Below are positions 1 to 12,430 of a DNA stretch of 64,000 nucleotides, one piece after another. The DNA lies in assembly GCA_007844125.1 (NCBI GenBank), contig CM017558.1, forward strand, positions 30,881,257-30,945,256, in the 5' to 3' direction. Made by a program: the position numbers and the translations under genes. Position 1 is the stretch's first letter; each line of letters begins with the position of its first letter. The DNA comes from Sinonovacula constricta. Taxonomy: Eukaryota; Mollusca; Bivalvia; Cardiida; Solecurtidae. The notes under the pieces were generated by a model. It searched no databases and was not told where the DNA came from. It saw nothing but the letters and a program-made list of their open reading frames with translations.

Positions 1-1226
1 CACACTCTAACTACGTACTCTACCTATGGGAGCATGTGATTATCCGCATTGTGAACGTAGGTTCTTGTTCAATTACACTTCCCGGTAAATAAACCAGCCT
101 CTTTTAATAGTGTACATACAACAACACCACCAACGGAGCAGCAATACACATCTAGTTATTACTTCAATAGATGTGACATTTGCACAACATATACTTGCTT
201 AGTTCTCAACATAAGAATTTAATGTATTAGTCCTGATCCGATTGTTTTCATTTTTTATCAATCGGCAAGTCAGTGTAAATATTTCCTGTGCTGCAAATGT
301 AGTTAAAATTTAAATTTACCAAAATAGTGCTTAAATCACGTAATGATCATTTATAGAATAGATTTTAATTCATCGACGCCGCGGACGCTTGAAGAATTTA
401 ACATGTCTAGTTTGCATCAGCGTGACGTTAAGCATTCGATCATAGATTATGGCTTAATAAACACGTTGTTGTTTTTCTACGGACTATATATAGGGAAGAT
501 ACGAGTGTTGGTAGAAGTACCGATACTGTGATAATGACTTTAATCTAAGGATCACAGCGTAAACATAAGAACTCGGCAAATAAAACATGCTAAATCGGTA
601 ACCTATAACCATAAGACACAACCATTTACACTAGTCAAATCCAGCTAAATGCAAATTAAGAATAAGCAAACCTGGCAAACGGTATGTTTTAAAATCTGTT
701 CATAATACGTATTTGAGAGAAGCTGCTTAACTAAACGTTTCCTGCGGATTCACAACAGTGGTTTCCGGCTTTCACCAAATACCACTCTAAATGCATAAAA
801 ATAAAGACAATTGCGAGAACCTTAAAAAATCGAAAAACCTTTAAAACATTAAATGAAAATCTAAACAGTATTGCACCAACAACAAACTTCCGAAAAAAAA
901 AAGATATCGGACTCGTATTACACCAGAGTACGCAATTGGTGTAACGTTAGGAGACTTAAAGATACGATACAGTACAACAGTTATAATCCTCGAGAGCTCG
1001 CTGTTGCAAAACTGTGTATAATTCTTGTAATATAAGGTGTGTCCTATATTATGTGCAATTGTTGCTGCATTTAAAGCTGTTCATATAAGGATTTTCATTG
1101 AGTTTAACAGTTTGTTATGAATTCTGGAACCAAGATCATAAGAAAATGATGAAGCTACGGTATTCAAAACTAAACATGTGTTTGTTAGTTTCGAAAATAC
1201 AAAAGCATACGTTAATAATTCCTTAC
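1..1226. other. Non-coding tract left of the last FTP exon
   Basis: No convincing exon or repeat is visible here. Because the receptor-like gene on the minus strand leaves the exon at 1227 through a good donor, this stretch is probably intron (inference). The short open frame near 343-531 has no recognisable domain and no splice support, so it is not called. Confidence 0.4.
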
Positions 1227-1403
1227 CACCAAATACTAAAACCTCGCATAAAGAAATATGGCCTCGCTTCCGCTTGAACTGGAGATGTTGAAGTGTCATA
1301 TCCAGGGTAAAAGACAAGGTCTTATTTTCACTAGCGTCAAATGTAAGTGAATTCCAATATGAGTTATTTCGGGCTTGTATAGTGTCATCTTGTTGAAAGT
1401 TGT
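1227..1403 (-). CDS. FTP/F5-8-type domain, second half of second copy (exon)
   Basis: This is a 177-bp minus-strand exon of 59 codons, bounded by acceptor TTTTTCGCAG and donor GTAAGG, with phase 1 at both ends. It encodes the C-terminal half of a fucolectin-like (FTP) domain and ends in LCEVLVFG, the usual closing strand of the fold. It follows the first-half exon at 1658-1846. Such domains bind fucosylated glycans in lectins, but the canonical HX24RXDX4(R/K) sugar and calcium signature is not visible, so binding is doubtful. After this exon the gene probably continues beyond the left edge with EGF-like and transmembrane parts, as in related molluscan proteins (inference). Confidence 0.75.
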
Positions 1404-1657
1404 CTGCGAAAAAAGGGAAGAAGAAAATATGATTATCTTTGCGGCGTCAAAGTTCCCATGTCGTTAGAAGCACATTTAGCATGATACAAATACTAAACAT
1501 AAAATATATTTTACGCATTTATCATTTTATGATATAGTGGCTTTCATTTCTGACTTTCCTTGTTTATATATTTTGTTTATTTGAAATTTTGGTTAAACAT
1601 TCACAAGTGCTAAATGTTACGATAATGAAATGAAAATACAGTTATTTGTTTACATAC

Positions 1658-1846
1658 GCAGTCCTATCAGCTGAAGAGCCTGAACATGGACAACATTTCC
1701 GAGATCGACGGTCCATACAGTGTTAACAGACGTTTTTGTAAAAGCACATTGGGGACTTTCTGTTGAACCATCCACCGCTTTTGCCGAAATCCAGTTGTAA
1801 AAGGTATCTGATTGATATGTTTGCTTTGAGTAAGCTAGATTTCTGC
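1658..1846 (-). CDS. FTP/F5-8-type domain, first half of second copy (exon)
   Basis: This is a 189-bp minus-strand exon of 63 codons, with acceptor TTTTCAG, donor GTATGT and phase 1 at both ends. It encodes RNLAYSKQTYQSDTFYNW, then AKAVDGST, then VWTVDLGNVVHVQALQLIGL. These are the classic fucolectin landmarks: the NLA.xKxTxQSS start, the AVDG turn and the WxVDLG strand. It pairs with the exon at 1227-1403 to make one complete FTP domain, and follows a first, more divergent FTP domain encoded at 2995-2287. The assignment to the FTP fold is secure; the molecular ligand is unknown. Confidence 0.85.
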
Positions 1847-2286
1847 CTGAAAATCGAGAAGAAATATTAATAAACCTGCTAATTGTGACAGGACAAGAAT
1901 TGGGTTTACCTGTTACACGCATTATTTTTGTGATTTTCTTCGTTATATATATACTACTATTGTAGAGCGAAACATAGAGAAATACATGTTTGGCCTAGAT
2001 GTCTAACCTTTTGACAAAAATGCCGACACGATGACGCGTGAATAAATACACGAACTATATAAATTTGATATATTTTTTTTACTTAAAGAAAAAAAAATAT
2101 CAGACAGTTGCATTACATGTATGCATGCCGTATCGCTTAAGGGAATTTAATTGAGTTAGTGATACACTTATGGCAACTTAACAACATGATGATGTTAAAC
2201 ATTAATAAGACTTAATATTCACGCATAGTTAAATGAAGATATTCTTATTTTTTCTCGTTTGTGTCAAACCCTGCAGAAAGATTTAC

Positions 2287-2508
2287 CTCCAAACACCCTG
2301 ACGTCACACAGTACTAGAGGAGTCTGGATATAAGCCAGCTGGATCCGAATCTGGTTGCCCCATAATGGCCGATTACATATGACCGTCATAGTCGTCGTGA
2401 TGGAAGACAAACCATCATGCTCATAACATAAATCTTGTTGTTGGAATCCTGTATCGTTTGATTGCACGCTGTTCTTCTCAACGTACACAGTAAACCTTTT
2501 AAACGAGT
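2287..2508 (-). CDS. FTP/F5-8-type domain, second half of first copy (exon)
   Basis: This is a 222-bp minus-strand exon of 74 codons, with acceptor TCGTTTACAG, donor GTAAAT and phase 1 at both ends. It encodes FTVYVEKN near its start, then VICNRPLWGNQIRIQL, and ends in LCDVRVFG. That matches the second half of an F-type lectin-like domain: the CxxxxxGxxI strand, then LCEVEVFG. It joins in frame to the upstream half-exon 2995-2810. The two-exon structure is the same as in the second FTP copy downstream, which indicates tandem domain duplication within the gene. Confidence 0.82.
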
Positions 2509-2809
2509 CTGTAAACGAGTGAAAACATTGTCCATATCGACGTTCTTTTTATATTGTATGTAAAAGTAGCATTAATATATTTGCTTTTCATTTGTTTTCT
2601 TGTTTTCGGCTGAAGCCGATGCTGCAAATATTACACACTTAATGTGTATTTCTTTCACAAATACATACACGTTTTCCTAATTTGAATGTACATACTTTTT
2701 TACCAAGAGTGGATGTGTTGTTTGTAGGTATTTTCTCGTGATTTCTAAAGGTTTATAACTCTTTTCTTCTTAATAGTGTAAAGGAGCTCGTGTTCTTAAT
2801 AATATATAC

Positions 2810-2995
2810 CTAAATGGGCCTCTTCAGTGATGAAAGTCAGCCCACGAATCATCTCATATTGCTCAAACCACGCTCGCCACCATATAGGACCGATTCTGGA
2901 GAAAGACCTACTGCACGTGTGAACATTGCCATCAATCGATTGTCGTGCGTTTTGGCGATCAAATTGATTTGTAAACTTTCGCCATAAAATATTTC
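2810..2995 (-). CDS. FTP/F5-8-type domain, divergent first half of first copy (exon)
   Basis: This is a 186-bp minus-strand exon of 62 codons, with acceptor TTTTTCGTAG, donor GTATAT and phase 1 at both ends. The product reads NILWRKFTNQFDRQNARQSI, then DGNVHTCS and WWRAWFEQYEMIRGLTFIT. The order NxxxxKxTxQ / SIDGN / WWR / I.GL.F.T fits the first half of a fucolectin-like domain, but the WWRVDLG strand is replaced by WWRAWFE, so this copy is divergent. It follows the EGF-like exon at 5277-5119. Confidence 0.7.
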
Positions 2996-3221
2996 CTACG
3001 AAAAAGAAAATATCCACATTGCTCTTTACCAAATACGTTTTAATAAGAAAATGAAATCTTGAATCACAAGTAATCTGCTTAAAACGACAGTATGTCAATG
3101 AAATATAAAAATATCAATGTATTCATTTTAATGCCTGTGGCATAGAAGAGCCGCTTATAACATGTTTGCATTCATGACCCCTTACCCAGTAGGTTCAAGT
3201 CGGGGCAAAACAATTGTGGTA

Positions 3222-3290
3222 ACTAGGTCAGCCAGCTGACTTGCGGTGTGCCGGCGGTTCGACCAAGACCATTATTAGGGATCTCTCTCT
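3222..3290 (+). repeat. SINE fragment (family 2 core motif)
   Basis: The segment contains AGCTGACTTGCGGTG followed by GGTTCGACCAAGACC. The same core, diverged, occurs at 8100-8240, 12252-12430 (minus) and 37465-37560. It is a truncated body of a tRNA-derived SINE; no intact head is seen here. It lies in the intron between the EGF-like exon and the first FTP exon. Confidence 0.5.
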
Positions 3291-4858
3291 ACCAATAACG
3301 AATAGATTTACACAAAAATACGTTTACATATATTTACGAATGAAAATGAGTGTCAGGTTACTATTTATAAATAACATCAACCGCAGCGTAGTGGGTAAAC
3401 GTGGCAAGGTCTTTATCAAAGGTTCTAGGTTTTTTTTAGCCACAACGCTTAACATATTATGTTTAACAAATCCTTTGCCCGGTGCCCGCGGGCAACCATC
3501 TGCCGGGCCAGCAAATTTTTTTAGAGCTTGTCCGCCTGACCATCGTAAAACTCCGTTAATTGTTGCCCGGGGTGGTGGTAATTATATCAAGATGCCAAAT
3601 AAACAACGCCAGGTCACAGTGCACTCGACGTACTGTGTATTCCAATTTGGGCCCGTATGCATTGTTAATCTCCGTGTTAATGCGTAATAATGCGTGTTTT
3701 CATAGCCCTCGATCGATAATAATGACCCACAGCAGTAAACATGATTGCTCTCGCTACACGACGTCCAGTAAAGACGTACACCTAGACGTTTCTATGGTAT
3801 TTCCCGCCAACTATCGAAACTCCGCCTACCTGATAACCATTCGCATAATTTTGCGGGTATCGTTAAAAGGCTCTCAACGAGTGTTATGTACTACTGAAGG
3901 AGACGCCACCAATACTCCGCATACCTAATAAACTATGCATGAAAAGGAGTGTCCCGTGCAAAAATTATGACCTGGCAAATATTATGATTTATTCGTTATT
4001 GTTAACCGATTTTTACGCTCCGCCCAATACTGCTAATGACAGGATTGATTGACAGCGACTGGCTAAAGTGCCGGCATGCTTGTGTGCTCGACTGTCGGCA
4101 TATGATTAACGCAATTTACGTAAAGTTTGTTGCTGAGCACTTATTATTGTTGTCTGTTATGATTGCTTAATTTGTTTGGACGGCAATTAATTAAGTTTTG
4201 ATGTCGAGTTAATACGTTACAGACTTATAATATCGGTCTTTCTTTAAAAGGATTGGGCGTCCGAATTAAATACGTCAGTAATTATCACCTTTCGCCGAGC
4301 ATTTTATAGTACTTAATGGTTTTAATTATTCGAAATTTGTAATGAGAAGTGCTAATAATGGGAACTACAACTGATATATATTCTGTTTTTTTTTTTTTTT
4401 GTTTTTTTTTATCAATCATGCAAAATGACACAGCGTTCACTACTAGATTTTGGAAACATTGATTACTGTGTGACTGTGGATTCATAACTCCAAGAACAAT
4501 GGACAGTTTGAGTATTATATACTAATGGACATGTGTCTTTATAAATATAGTGTGACCTGTACAGTGTAAGCTTGAATAGTTACCTGTACTTACCTCAGAT
4601 CTTGACTACTTTATGTGTCATTTATTTACTGTGCACATTTTAAAATAAGAATAAACTAGCATTCATTTATAATGTTGTATTATGGAATAAAATGCATTTA
4701 TGTTATTTATTATAAAGCAGGTATATGAATTTTGTTTGTAATAAAGGAATGTATTGTTAAATAAATGTTGTTGCATGACAAACTGTGTTAGTTATGATTG
4801 ACTATTTCACGCGATTTTCCGGGCAACCAGAAACAAATTATACTTGCCCAATGGGCAA

Positions 4859-4926
<68 letters not shown>

Positions 4927-5118
4927 CCTACGTGCGTGCGATGGATGTTGCTAGCTAATCAAGAATGTACATGAGAGAGTTTACTCTTAGTTTAAGAACT
5001 CAACCCTTTGCTTACGGGTTTTCGTTTGTAATTGTACATGGATTGTAAAAAATATTTTAAAACTAAAACCTAAATTATAATGTGGTTTGCTAGGTGATAT
5101 AACTGAATAGACACCAAC
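3291..5118. other. Intron with a GC-richer island
   Basis: This non-coding stretch lies between the EGF-like exon and the first FTP exon. From about 3470 to 4130 it is richer in GC than its surroundings and includes the palindrome GCCCGCGGGC (3484-3493) and several GCCCG/CGGGC words. Similar CCGGGCAACC and TTGCCC words recur at 4810-4860. This may be an old mobile element, but no coding domain or paired ends could be shown. Confidence 0.35.
4862..4922. repeat. (GT)n microsatellite
   Basis: About 30 uninterrupted GT dinucleotides followed by degenerate TGCGTGC units. Confidence 0.95.
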
Positions 5119-5277
5119 GGTATTGACAGCCGGGTCCCATCCACTCATTTGCACATCCTGACGCGCATCTTCCAGTAGTACGGTCGCACTGCTCGTTAGA
5201 GTCGTAACAGTGGCAGAGGTATTTGCAGCCAGGCCCATAAAGAGTATGTCCTACTGAATCTTTCTTACAGTTCTGTC
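5119..5277 (-). CDS. EGF-like exon of the FTP/EGF receptor-like gene
   Basis: This is a 159-bp minus-strand exon with acceptor ATTTTCAG and a weak donor GTTGGT, phase 1 at both ends. It encodes a cysteine-rich EGF-like module: NCKKDSVGHTLYGPGC, CHCYDSNEQC, RTTGRCASGC and WMGPGCQY. The Y-GPGC ... CHC ... C-TG-C ... GC...W-GPGCQY pattern is the first EGF-like unit of molluscan FTP/EGF receptor-like proteins and normally directly precedes FTP domains. The signal-peptide exon 12825-12771 ends with a single G, which completes a glycine codon with the GA that opens this exon. The donor is the least certain boundary. Confidence 0.8.
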
Positions 5278-7387
5278 CTGAAAATTCATAGATAGCATTT
5301 GATTACAAACAAATGTGCAAAGTCTGACCAGAAATGCAACGTGTAGTTTCTCTGGCCTATATTTAGTAGGTTATTGCATTGGTTTTCAAGATAAAAATAG
5401 TAGATATCAACTAATATTTGCATATAGTGTTATATGGCTTATTTTAATACATTCGAGAACATATCTTGGATAGCATATATTGAATTCTTCCAAAACAAAC
5501 ATTACAATTAAGAAGTGATTTCTTGTACTAATTAAGAAGTTATGTAAAACAAAGATTGGTAGATAAATGACCAATGTGTTTTTGACGTTGGTCTGTTTTT
5601 GGCTAAAATAAATGAACTGTATAATTTACTGGATTTTTATTAAAGCATACGAGAAAAAAATGATGCATAGAAATCAGAAACCTAGCATATTCCTTCCGAA
5701 CACCTATGCCTTTTTACCTTAACAAATGGCCTACGGAGGTAATATGGGGACACAGTAGCCCCATCTGGATTTCAGCCAAACCCAATGGCTCTGATACACA
5801 AAATTATGTAAAGTCTATTGAGGGAGTTAGATTTTTTTTAGATTGAATGATCTGTATACTTGCTTCATGCGAAAAATAGAGCGGCTGGGGTGTTCATTAA
5901 GCATGTACACATACCATCACATAAGGACCAATATCCGAGCATCGCACTTTCTAAATATGTCCTATATGTTAGTATCACCTCACCAGTTTTGATGGTAACG
6001 ATTCTGATGAAGAAGTTTATAAATAAATGTAAGGTATGTTCAACAAGATAATATCGGAGATTCAGATACTATGCTTATTCTATGATTGGTCGTGGCAGCA
6101 CAAAGTGCTTGCACACATTTTTCTATTTGTTAGCAAAGTGCCATTACGAGTGGATAATAAAAATATGTGACAAGCATTGATTTAAAAGTTTGTTTATCGC
6201 TGCTGCTTAGCACAACTTAGGCTTGAACGTGTCTGTCTTAGGCATATCTAAGATAATTTTAGTTTGTTTAGGTAAATAATACTGTGATTACAAGTATTTT
6301 TGACGGAGGACGTCCGTTAAAATAAAATGCCAAAATTACTACTGCTATTTACAAAATAAGCAATGTACAAAACTGGAAAATACGAAAAATCACTAAGTTT
6401 TAACATATATTTATGAGAGACAGTGAAAGAAATGTCTTTGTGAAATAATATAAACTTTATTTAAACAGTACAAAGTGAAAGTTACGTTTTAATCAGCACA
6501 TTGTTGACAACAAGAAACGATTATTGCTAAAAAGAAATCCGTTTTCACTCTATATCTTTCATTGCTCATTTTCTTTTGATTCAAGTGATTATTTGTGATA
6601 TAAATCTCAACCGAAAAAAATAACAATTATTCATTGCCTTTTGATAACAAGAAAACTCTTTGTTAAAATAACTCACAAAATAAAATAAAAATCACAAGGA
6701 AGTGACAAAAACTTTCGGTAGAACGGTAACGGCTGATCGATACAAAAATAATTTAAAAAAAGAAAGTTGTTGCATTATTTAAAAGAATGGGAACCAAAAA
6801 ATAACATGTAATTTTCTAAATGTGAGCTCACATTGCCGTTGCTAAAGTTACAATGTACAGATCCTCTAAAATTATTATTGTATATGTGCTATATTTCTTT
6901 TCGCCTTAGGAATAAATGCTTCTGATTGATATATTAAAGGGTAACCTTTCTACATACCATTTCATCCGGATCATTATAGTGTTAACTATTCTCGCCCAAC
7001 ATAACACTTTGTAACAATTCTTATTTATGGCTCTTGGTTATAGGATAATCGAATGGCTAAACTTTTCGTAAATGAAATGATTTATTACCCTATTTTAGAA
7101 AAAAAGACTCACATTACTGCAACTTAAGGTCAAACATCAAATTTTGTGTACCCAGACCGATATCGGTATTTGACAATTGACTAGCCGTCTTTTTGCCCGA
7201 GGCGTCCAGAATTCAAGATCATCCTGGCGAAAAAGGGTTATGCTTATAAGCAAATTGTATACATACATTGTATTGGAGCAGTCGTCTAAATGTATTCATT
7301 AGTGGACGGTTTTCTTAAAACTTTTCTACAGTGATAACGTACCAAATACCACAAAGAAAATCAATTTAACATTAATTAAACAGCTAA

Positions 7388-7585
7388 ACTAACTTTGCTT
7401 TATAAATTTAAATAGTTCTATACGCTATTACCATAACATGTGCCCATTTTAGGCAATGCTTAACATTATGCAATTTAAGTATCAAGACTAACTTTTCTTT
7501 ATAAATTTAAGTAGTCCTATACGCTTTACCATCTCACGTGTCTATGTTAGGCAGTATTTAACATACATGTAAAGGCTAACAATTG
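7388..7585. repeat. Two-copy tandem repeat, ~100 bp unit
   Basis: Two adjacent units share CTAACTTT.CTTTATAAATTT, AAGTAGTYCTATACGCT, ACC.T..C..GTG and TTAGGCA.T..TTAACAT. The first starts near 7388 and the second near 7488. There is no coding potential. Confidence 0.7.
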
Positions 7586-7929
7586 AGTATTCGGTTCAGA
7601 AAGAACATTGGCCTCGTAATTCCAACACAATTAGTTCCTCTTACTCACGGCCGTCGTGGGAAGGGATACTGAGCATTCGTCAAGCCCGTTGTCGAGTAAA
7701 CTTGCTAAGTATGGTATTGTGTCACGTGATCATGACGCGCTTCCGCCTTCGAAACATATATCTAATATGCATAGGTTTTAATATAAGCGACGCTATTTTT
7801 TGGCATAGTTTTTGTCTACTATATTTACAGCAATGATGCGTTGACATGGAAGGCGTGGCTACAGACAGACTGAGGAAAGGTCAATTGTATTTAAATGCAA
7901 CTAGATCTAATGTGAAGGATATTGTTTTA

Positions 7930-7982
7930 TTTTCTCTCTTTTCTCTCGTTTCTCTCTGTCTCTGTCTCTCTCTCTGTCTCTC

Positions 7983-8053
<71 letters not shown>

Positions 8054-8054
8054 G
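7930..8054. repeat. (TC)n/(TCTG)n compound microsatellite
   Basis: Polypyrimidine TCTC runs enclose a GTCT-rich core. Long open frames here on both strands are translation of the repeat and are not genes. Confidence 0.95.
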
Positions 8055-8099
8055 CTTGCGCTTAGAAAAGAAATGGCGTATTTGTCGATGTGTCACGCC

Positions 8100-8240
8100 T
8101 CAAACTGCTTAGCGTCTCACTGCGTGGGTCCGAGGCCTGTTCGAGGCAAGGCCTTAATGTGAGGCGGTCTTCCAGCTGGCATGCGGAGCGTCAGTGATTC
8201 TACCCAGACATTTGTCTGGAGTCTTCCACCACCAAAGTAG
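8100..8240 (+). mobile_element. tRNA-derived SINE copy (family 2)
   Basis: It contains a decayed box B (GTGGGTCCGAGGCCTG), then the family body GGCCTTAATGTGAGG, GTCTTCCAGCTGGCATGCGG and GATTCTACCCAGACATTTGT. The copy at 12252-12430 (minus) has the same order of blocks. The A-box half is largely lost. Confidence 0.65.
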
Positions 8241-9386
8241 CTAGACGTCTTTTAAATCATCACAATTTTTCGGTGAGATGTATTTCAGAACCAAGAAAAG
8301 AAAGAAAGGGTTGATAGATATTGCTAAGATGTCAATTTCCAAATATCCAACTATCTAACCCCGCCACCCTATCAAATATGTTTAAAACAAATACATTCTG
8401 CCTTGATTTAGATAAAGTTGAAGTTATTCACCTTAAAAATGTGATGCTTATTAGATTCTAGTATTTTCCTTGCTGCAATCTGTTGTTAGACTTATCCAGG
8501 AAGACTTCCTTATATAAGTTACTTAGTAGCAATGTCTAAAGTATACCAGGCACATATGACATGTGTGGTTATACATGCAGTTTCAAACAAGGAAAATGCA
8601 CTTTAAACATCCGTGCAAGTTAATCTTGTCAATTATCTTAAAACTGAATTAAAGTATTCTCTAAAATTTAATTTACTTATTCTTAAGCGAAACAATAACT
8701 TAACAACGTTTAGTTAACCTGGTTTTCATTTTAAGTGGTTAAATAAACCTTACCAATAGATAGCATTTATTAACTGCAAATTAATAGCTGGAGAAGATAT
8801 ATTAAATTTCCTATCAGCTTTCATATATAAAACGCAAAAGAAACTTTACAATATAGAATTCATGTGGTTTCGCTTTCCACCTAACCTGCAGTGCGCCGGT
8901 GTTTCTACTCAGGCACATGGGTTGAACATTTAAGTAGCGGCGTCTTAACCGACTGAGTAACCGAACAGTTCATCGTGATTTGCCTAAGTTATATTTAACA
9001 TGATATAGAAAGTTTGTTAATAAAAAAAATGTATAAAAGCTTTTTTAATCAAAGTGTAAATATTTACAATTAAAAAAAAACTTGCAAAAATCTGAAACAA
9101 AGTAAAATACAGGCACATTATTAAAAATGTATATGAATAGTAATAAAACCAATAAAAGAGTGAATTTAGTTGTCTGCACACAAAAAAACTGTCAAAATGT
9201 CAGATTGTGTGAATCCCTTTTGTTTTGATGTTATTTGGTGTGAGTAGAAGGAATGGGATGAAAAACAGTGAGAAAACCTAAACATTGTTGTAGAGATGAG
9301 CTACGAGGATTTAGAGGCAAACTTTGGATTTAACCTCAACATTTTTAGAAGGAAATTGATCAGTCTTTAATCTGTGACTGTCTCAG

Positions 9387-9635
9387 AAAGCAGCAATCAG
9401 ATGTCTAATCTGAGGACAGACCCTGATGATCAAATGTCGTTACACGATGAACATTCAAATGGTTTAAATAGAGCTCAATCTTTAGGTGAACCAAATACAG
9501 CTGACTGCAAAAGTCTGGACAGATGTGCTAATAAATCACAGATTCTAGACTTAAACATGTACACCAGCACACCAGCACACTACCACCAATCGCAACATTT
9601 CTCCAAGTCACCCTGTCAAAAACGCAACAATCTTT
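9387..9635 (+). CDS. Candidate orphan exon, unknown product
   Basis: This is a 249-bp plus-strand open block of 83 codons between acceptor GACTGTCTCAG and a consensus donor GTAAGTT, with phase 1 on both sides. The peptide is polar and rich in Ser, Asn, Asp and Gln, for example NLRTDPDDQMSLHDEHSNGL and then STPAHYHQSQHFSKSPCQ. It has no cysteine pattern or membrane segment and resembles a cytoplasmic or linker region. It lies on the strand opposite the surrounding receptor gene, and no partner exon was found. It could be chance. Confidence 0.4.
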
Positions 9636-11179
9636 GTAAGTTTATGTCGCCATATTCCATGTTCAGAATTTCAATATTATCAACAATTAAAATCCATGAA
9701 CAAACTGTTTGTTACAACCACTAACACACACAAACCTCCAACGTAATTCGCGTTTCTAAATGTCATGTGCCAGCATATTTAATGTTACACAGCCTTGACA
9801 TTACACACTGCATGTATAACTTTACACGAAGGTGTGATTTTTGTTGTTGTTATTTTCCAACCATTATTTTTGATTATCGTAATCAATAAAATTACAACCT
9901 TATGTATAATGTAGATAAAATAAAAGAAATAACATTTTTTGTCTTATTTTTAATTGTAAAATAGGACTATTTCTTATAGCCGAATTATTCTATGCACGCG
10001 CATGAATTTCGTGTATTGCATTGGAATGTCAGATCGTGTAGGGGACGAGCAGTAGCGGTAAATTTGAATGTTTCTCTTTTTAATCCATTTGAAGAAAAAT
10101 GTTGATGGTGGGATAAAAAGAATACCAGGTTAGTGTTGATATAGATAAATGTTACCATCCTCGGCCCGAAATCAGAAAGCACTCGGCAATGACGCGTGCT
10201 TTCTGATTTTCTTAGCCTTGCATGATAGCATTTCTCTAAATCAACACTAGCGTGATATTCTCTATATACTAGTGCGATGTAACAAAAAGAACAACAAAAT
10301 TACAGCAATGATTACTTGTCCTAATCAAGAAGTTCTGAAGGACAACGATTGGTGGATCATCGACAATACACTTATTGACGTCTTTTGACTACAGGTGAAT
10401 TCTGGTTACCAAGTTAATACTATTTTCATGGCACTAAAAGCTTTCAAGTAAGACATTTTAACATCATAAGATCACATTCGTATGGTAAATAATCAATGAG
10501 ACGTATTGACAACTCCGAAAAGGTACATTACACACAAGCAGCATTTCATATGTTTAAATAATTAAACCTATATCGAGCCAATCAGTGAAATTTTGACTGA
10601 CGGATACACATATTTGCCATTTTCACCTGCACAATTCAAACATGATTGTTGAGATTATAGCGGTAAAATCGCATCGATACCTTTGATATTACAATCTTTT
10701 GAATGACAATATGTTTTCAATTTAATGTAGGGATCAGATATTTTTATTAAATATTTCATTGGGGTGGTTAATTTTTTGTTGTATTTTCATAAATTGAAAC
10801 GACCATCTAAAACAGTATATACGTGACCAATTCGTTTAAAACAGCTAAAATTGTCTTTTTATATAGAATAAAAAAGCGACAACCATTGATTTGAAAGGTT
10901 TGTTTACCGTTCTGCCCAGCTCATGTTAGGCTTTAACATGTGCATTTGTATTAGAAAATACATATCCAGGATCACAGATATTTTGCGTAACAACCCTATA
11001 ACTACTTTTATTATCACAAGTGCCTTATTATTATTTGTATGAGGATTTTGTTGACAAACTTACTACTGCTAGCTAGAATACAAGCAACGCAGACAAAATA
11101 TACACTTAAATCACAATATACCAACGTATGCTACTACTACCACCACCACTACTTCTACTACTACTATTACTACTACAAC

Positions 11180-11180
<1 letters not shown>

Positions 11181-11268
<88 letters not shown>
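11181..11268. repeat. (AAT)n microsatellite
   Basis: About 29 AAT units, preceded by imperfect ACT units from 11130. The polyisoleucine frame on the minus strand is an artefact of this repeat. Confidence 0.95.
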
Positions 11269-11269
<1 letters not shown>

Positions 11270-11598
11270 TAATAATACCACTTATACAACTACTAATAAT
11301 AAGATAGGAAGTGATGTAGGCAGTTTCACATGTGCTCATGGGTATGTCTATCTTAATTTGAAAAGACCTGTCCAAGTGCACAGATAAACCGGGCACATGA
11401 TTACCTCTGTCAAATCTAGTCGTAGACTTGTCTACGGATCTACATCTAAAAATAAAGCCGTTTGGTAGATAAAAAAAAGCATTACATAAATTATTAAATA
11501 ACAGAGAGGAGAATAGCAGAGAGAGTTAGATAAATACATATTGAGAGAGACAGACACAGACAGTTAAAGAGGGAAACACGCACAGAGAGGCAGGGGGA

Positions 11599-11632
11599 GA
11601 GAGAGAGAGAAAGAGAGAGAGAAAGTAAAAGA
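11599..11632. repeat. (GA)n microsatellite
   Basis: Short purine tract with interrupted GA units, inside a longer purine-rich stretch (11505-11640). Confidence 0.85.
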
Positions 11633-12251
11633 GCGACGGGACAGAAAAATTGCAATTCTTTGCCGAGGTATTTGTACAGCTTAAAAGTACTGTAAATCTG
11701 AACGACTCTAGTTTCTGTATGTGTTTCATGAGGTACAAATTGTCATGATTACTGCAGTTTACAAACAAAAATAGGTACACGTATGTATGATCCTTTAAAT
11801 ACAGAAATGCCATATTTAACAACATTGCGGAGGTTACAGTACTGAGTCTTGTATGATAAGCATGTTTCCTGTAACATTTGGGCGGGAAAACTATACAGCA
11901 CGCCACAAAGCAGGTATTTATATGACCTTTTTACATTTGTTTACTTGTTTCGAAAGCAGTATTAATGCAAGAAAATGAAAATCCTCACAAATTTGAATAC
12001 TGAGGAAAAGCTACATATCTGCTATTTAAATAATTGTTTAGTATTGATGAATATGTGCAGTCATGAAACATAAAAGTAGCAGTAATTCAAAGAACTTGAA
12101 CGAATTGCCTACGAAGAAAGGTAAAAATAGTAATTTCACAAATCTTATTCACGTAAAGTGCATTGAAGCATAGTATACTTTTGCTTTGTTTTTGTGTTGT
12201 TGTTTTTAATACATGGCAGCGATTTATTATAATCAGTTTAGCAACGTCAGG

Positions 12252-12430
12252 CAGTTTGGTAGAGGATGACCCCCAGATACATGTCTTGGTAGAACCACCG
12301 ACGCACCGCAAGTCAGCTGTAAGACTTTCCCACATTAAGTCCTTCGCCCCGAACGGGAGTCGAACCCACGCGGTGAGAGGCAAAGCAGGTAGACTTACAA
12401 ATCGGCGACTCCAGTACCCCACGGTATCAT
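12252..12430 (-). mobile_element. tRNA-derived SINE, best copy of family 2
   Basis: Read on the minus strand, it starts with a tRNA-like head (TGGGGTACTGGAGTCGCCG) and a good box B (GTGGGTTCGACTCCCG). It continues with the body GGACTTAATGTGGGAAAG, AGCTGACTTGCGGTG and GGTGGTTCTACCAAGACA. It is the most complete of at least four copies in this window. No target-site duplication could be fixed. Confidence 0.75.

Larger units (their letters stand above)
5278..9386. other. Presumed intron 1 with diverged duplicated DNA
   Basis: No receptor exon is visible. The 5520-6245 stretch shares words in the same order with 10315-10960, such as TTAATYAAGAAGTT, GATTGGTRGAT and GTTTGTTTA..GCTGC. The 7085-7200 stretch resembles 13610-13700, sharing AAGGTCAAACAT and GATATCG. 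This suggests an old segmental duplication. Confidence 0.4.
9636..12251. other. Non-coding tract
   Basis: Apart from the microsatellites listed, there are only weak duplicated segments (10315-10960 against 5520-6245). No exon with both splice signals and a recognisable domain was seen. Confidence 0.4.
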
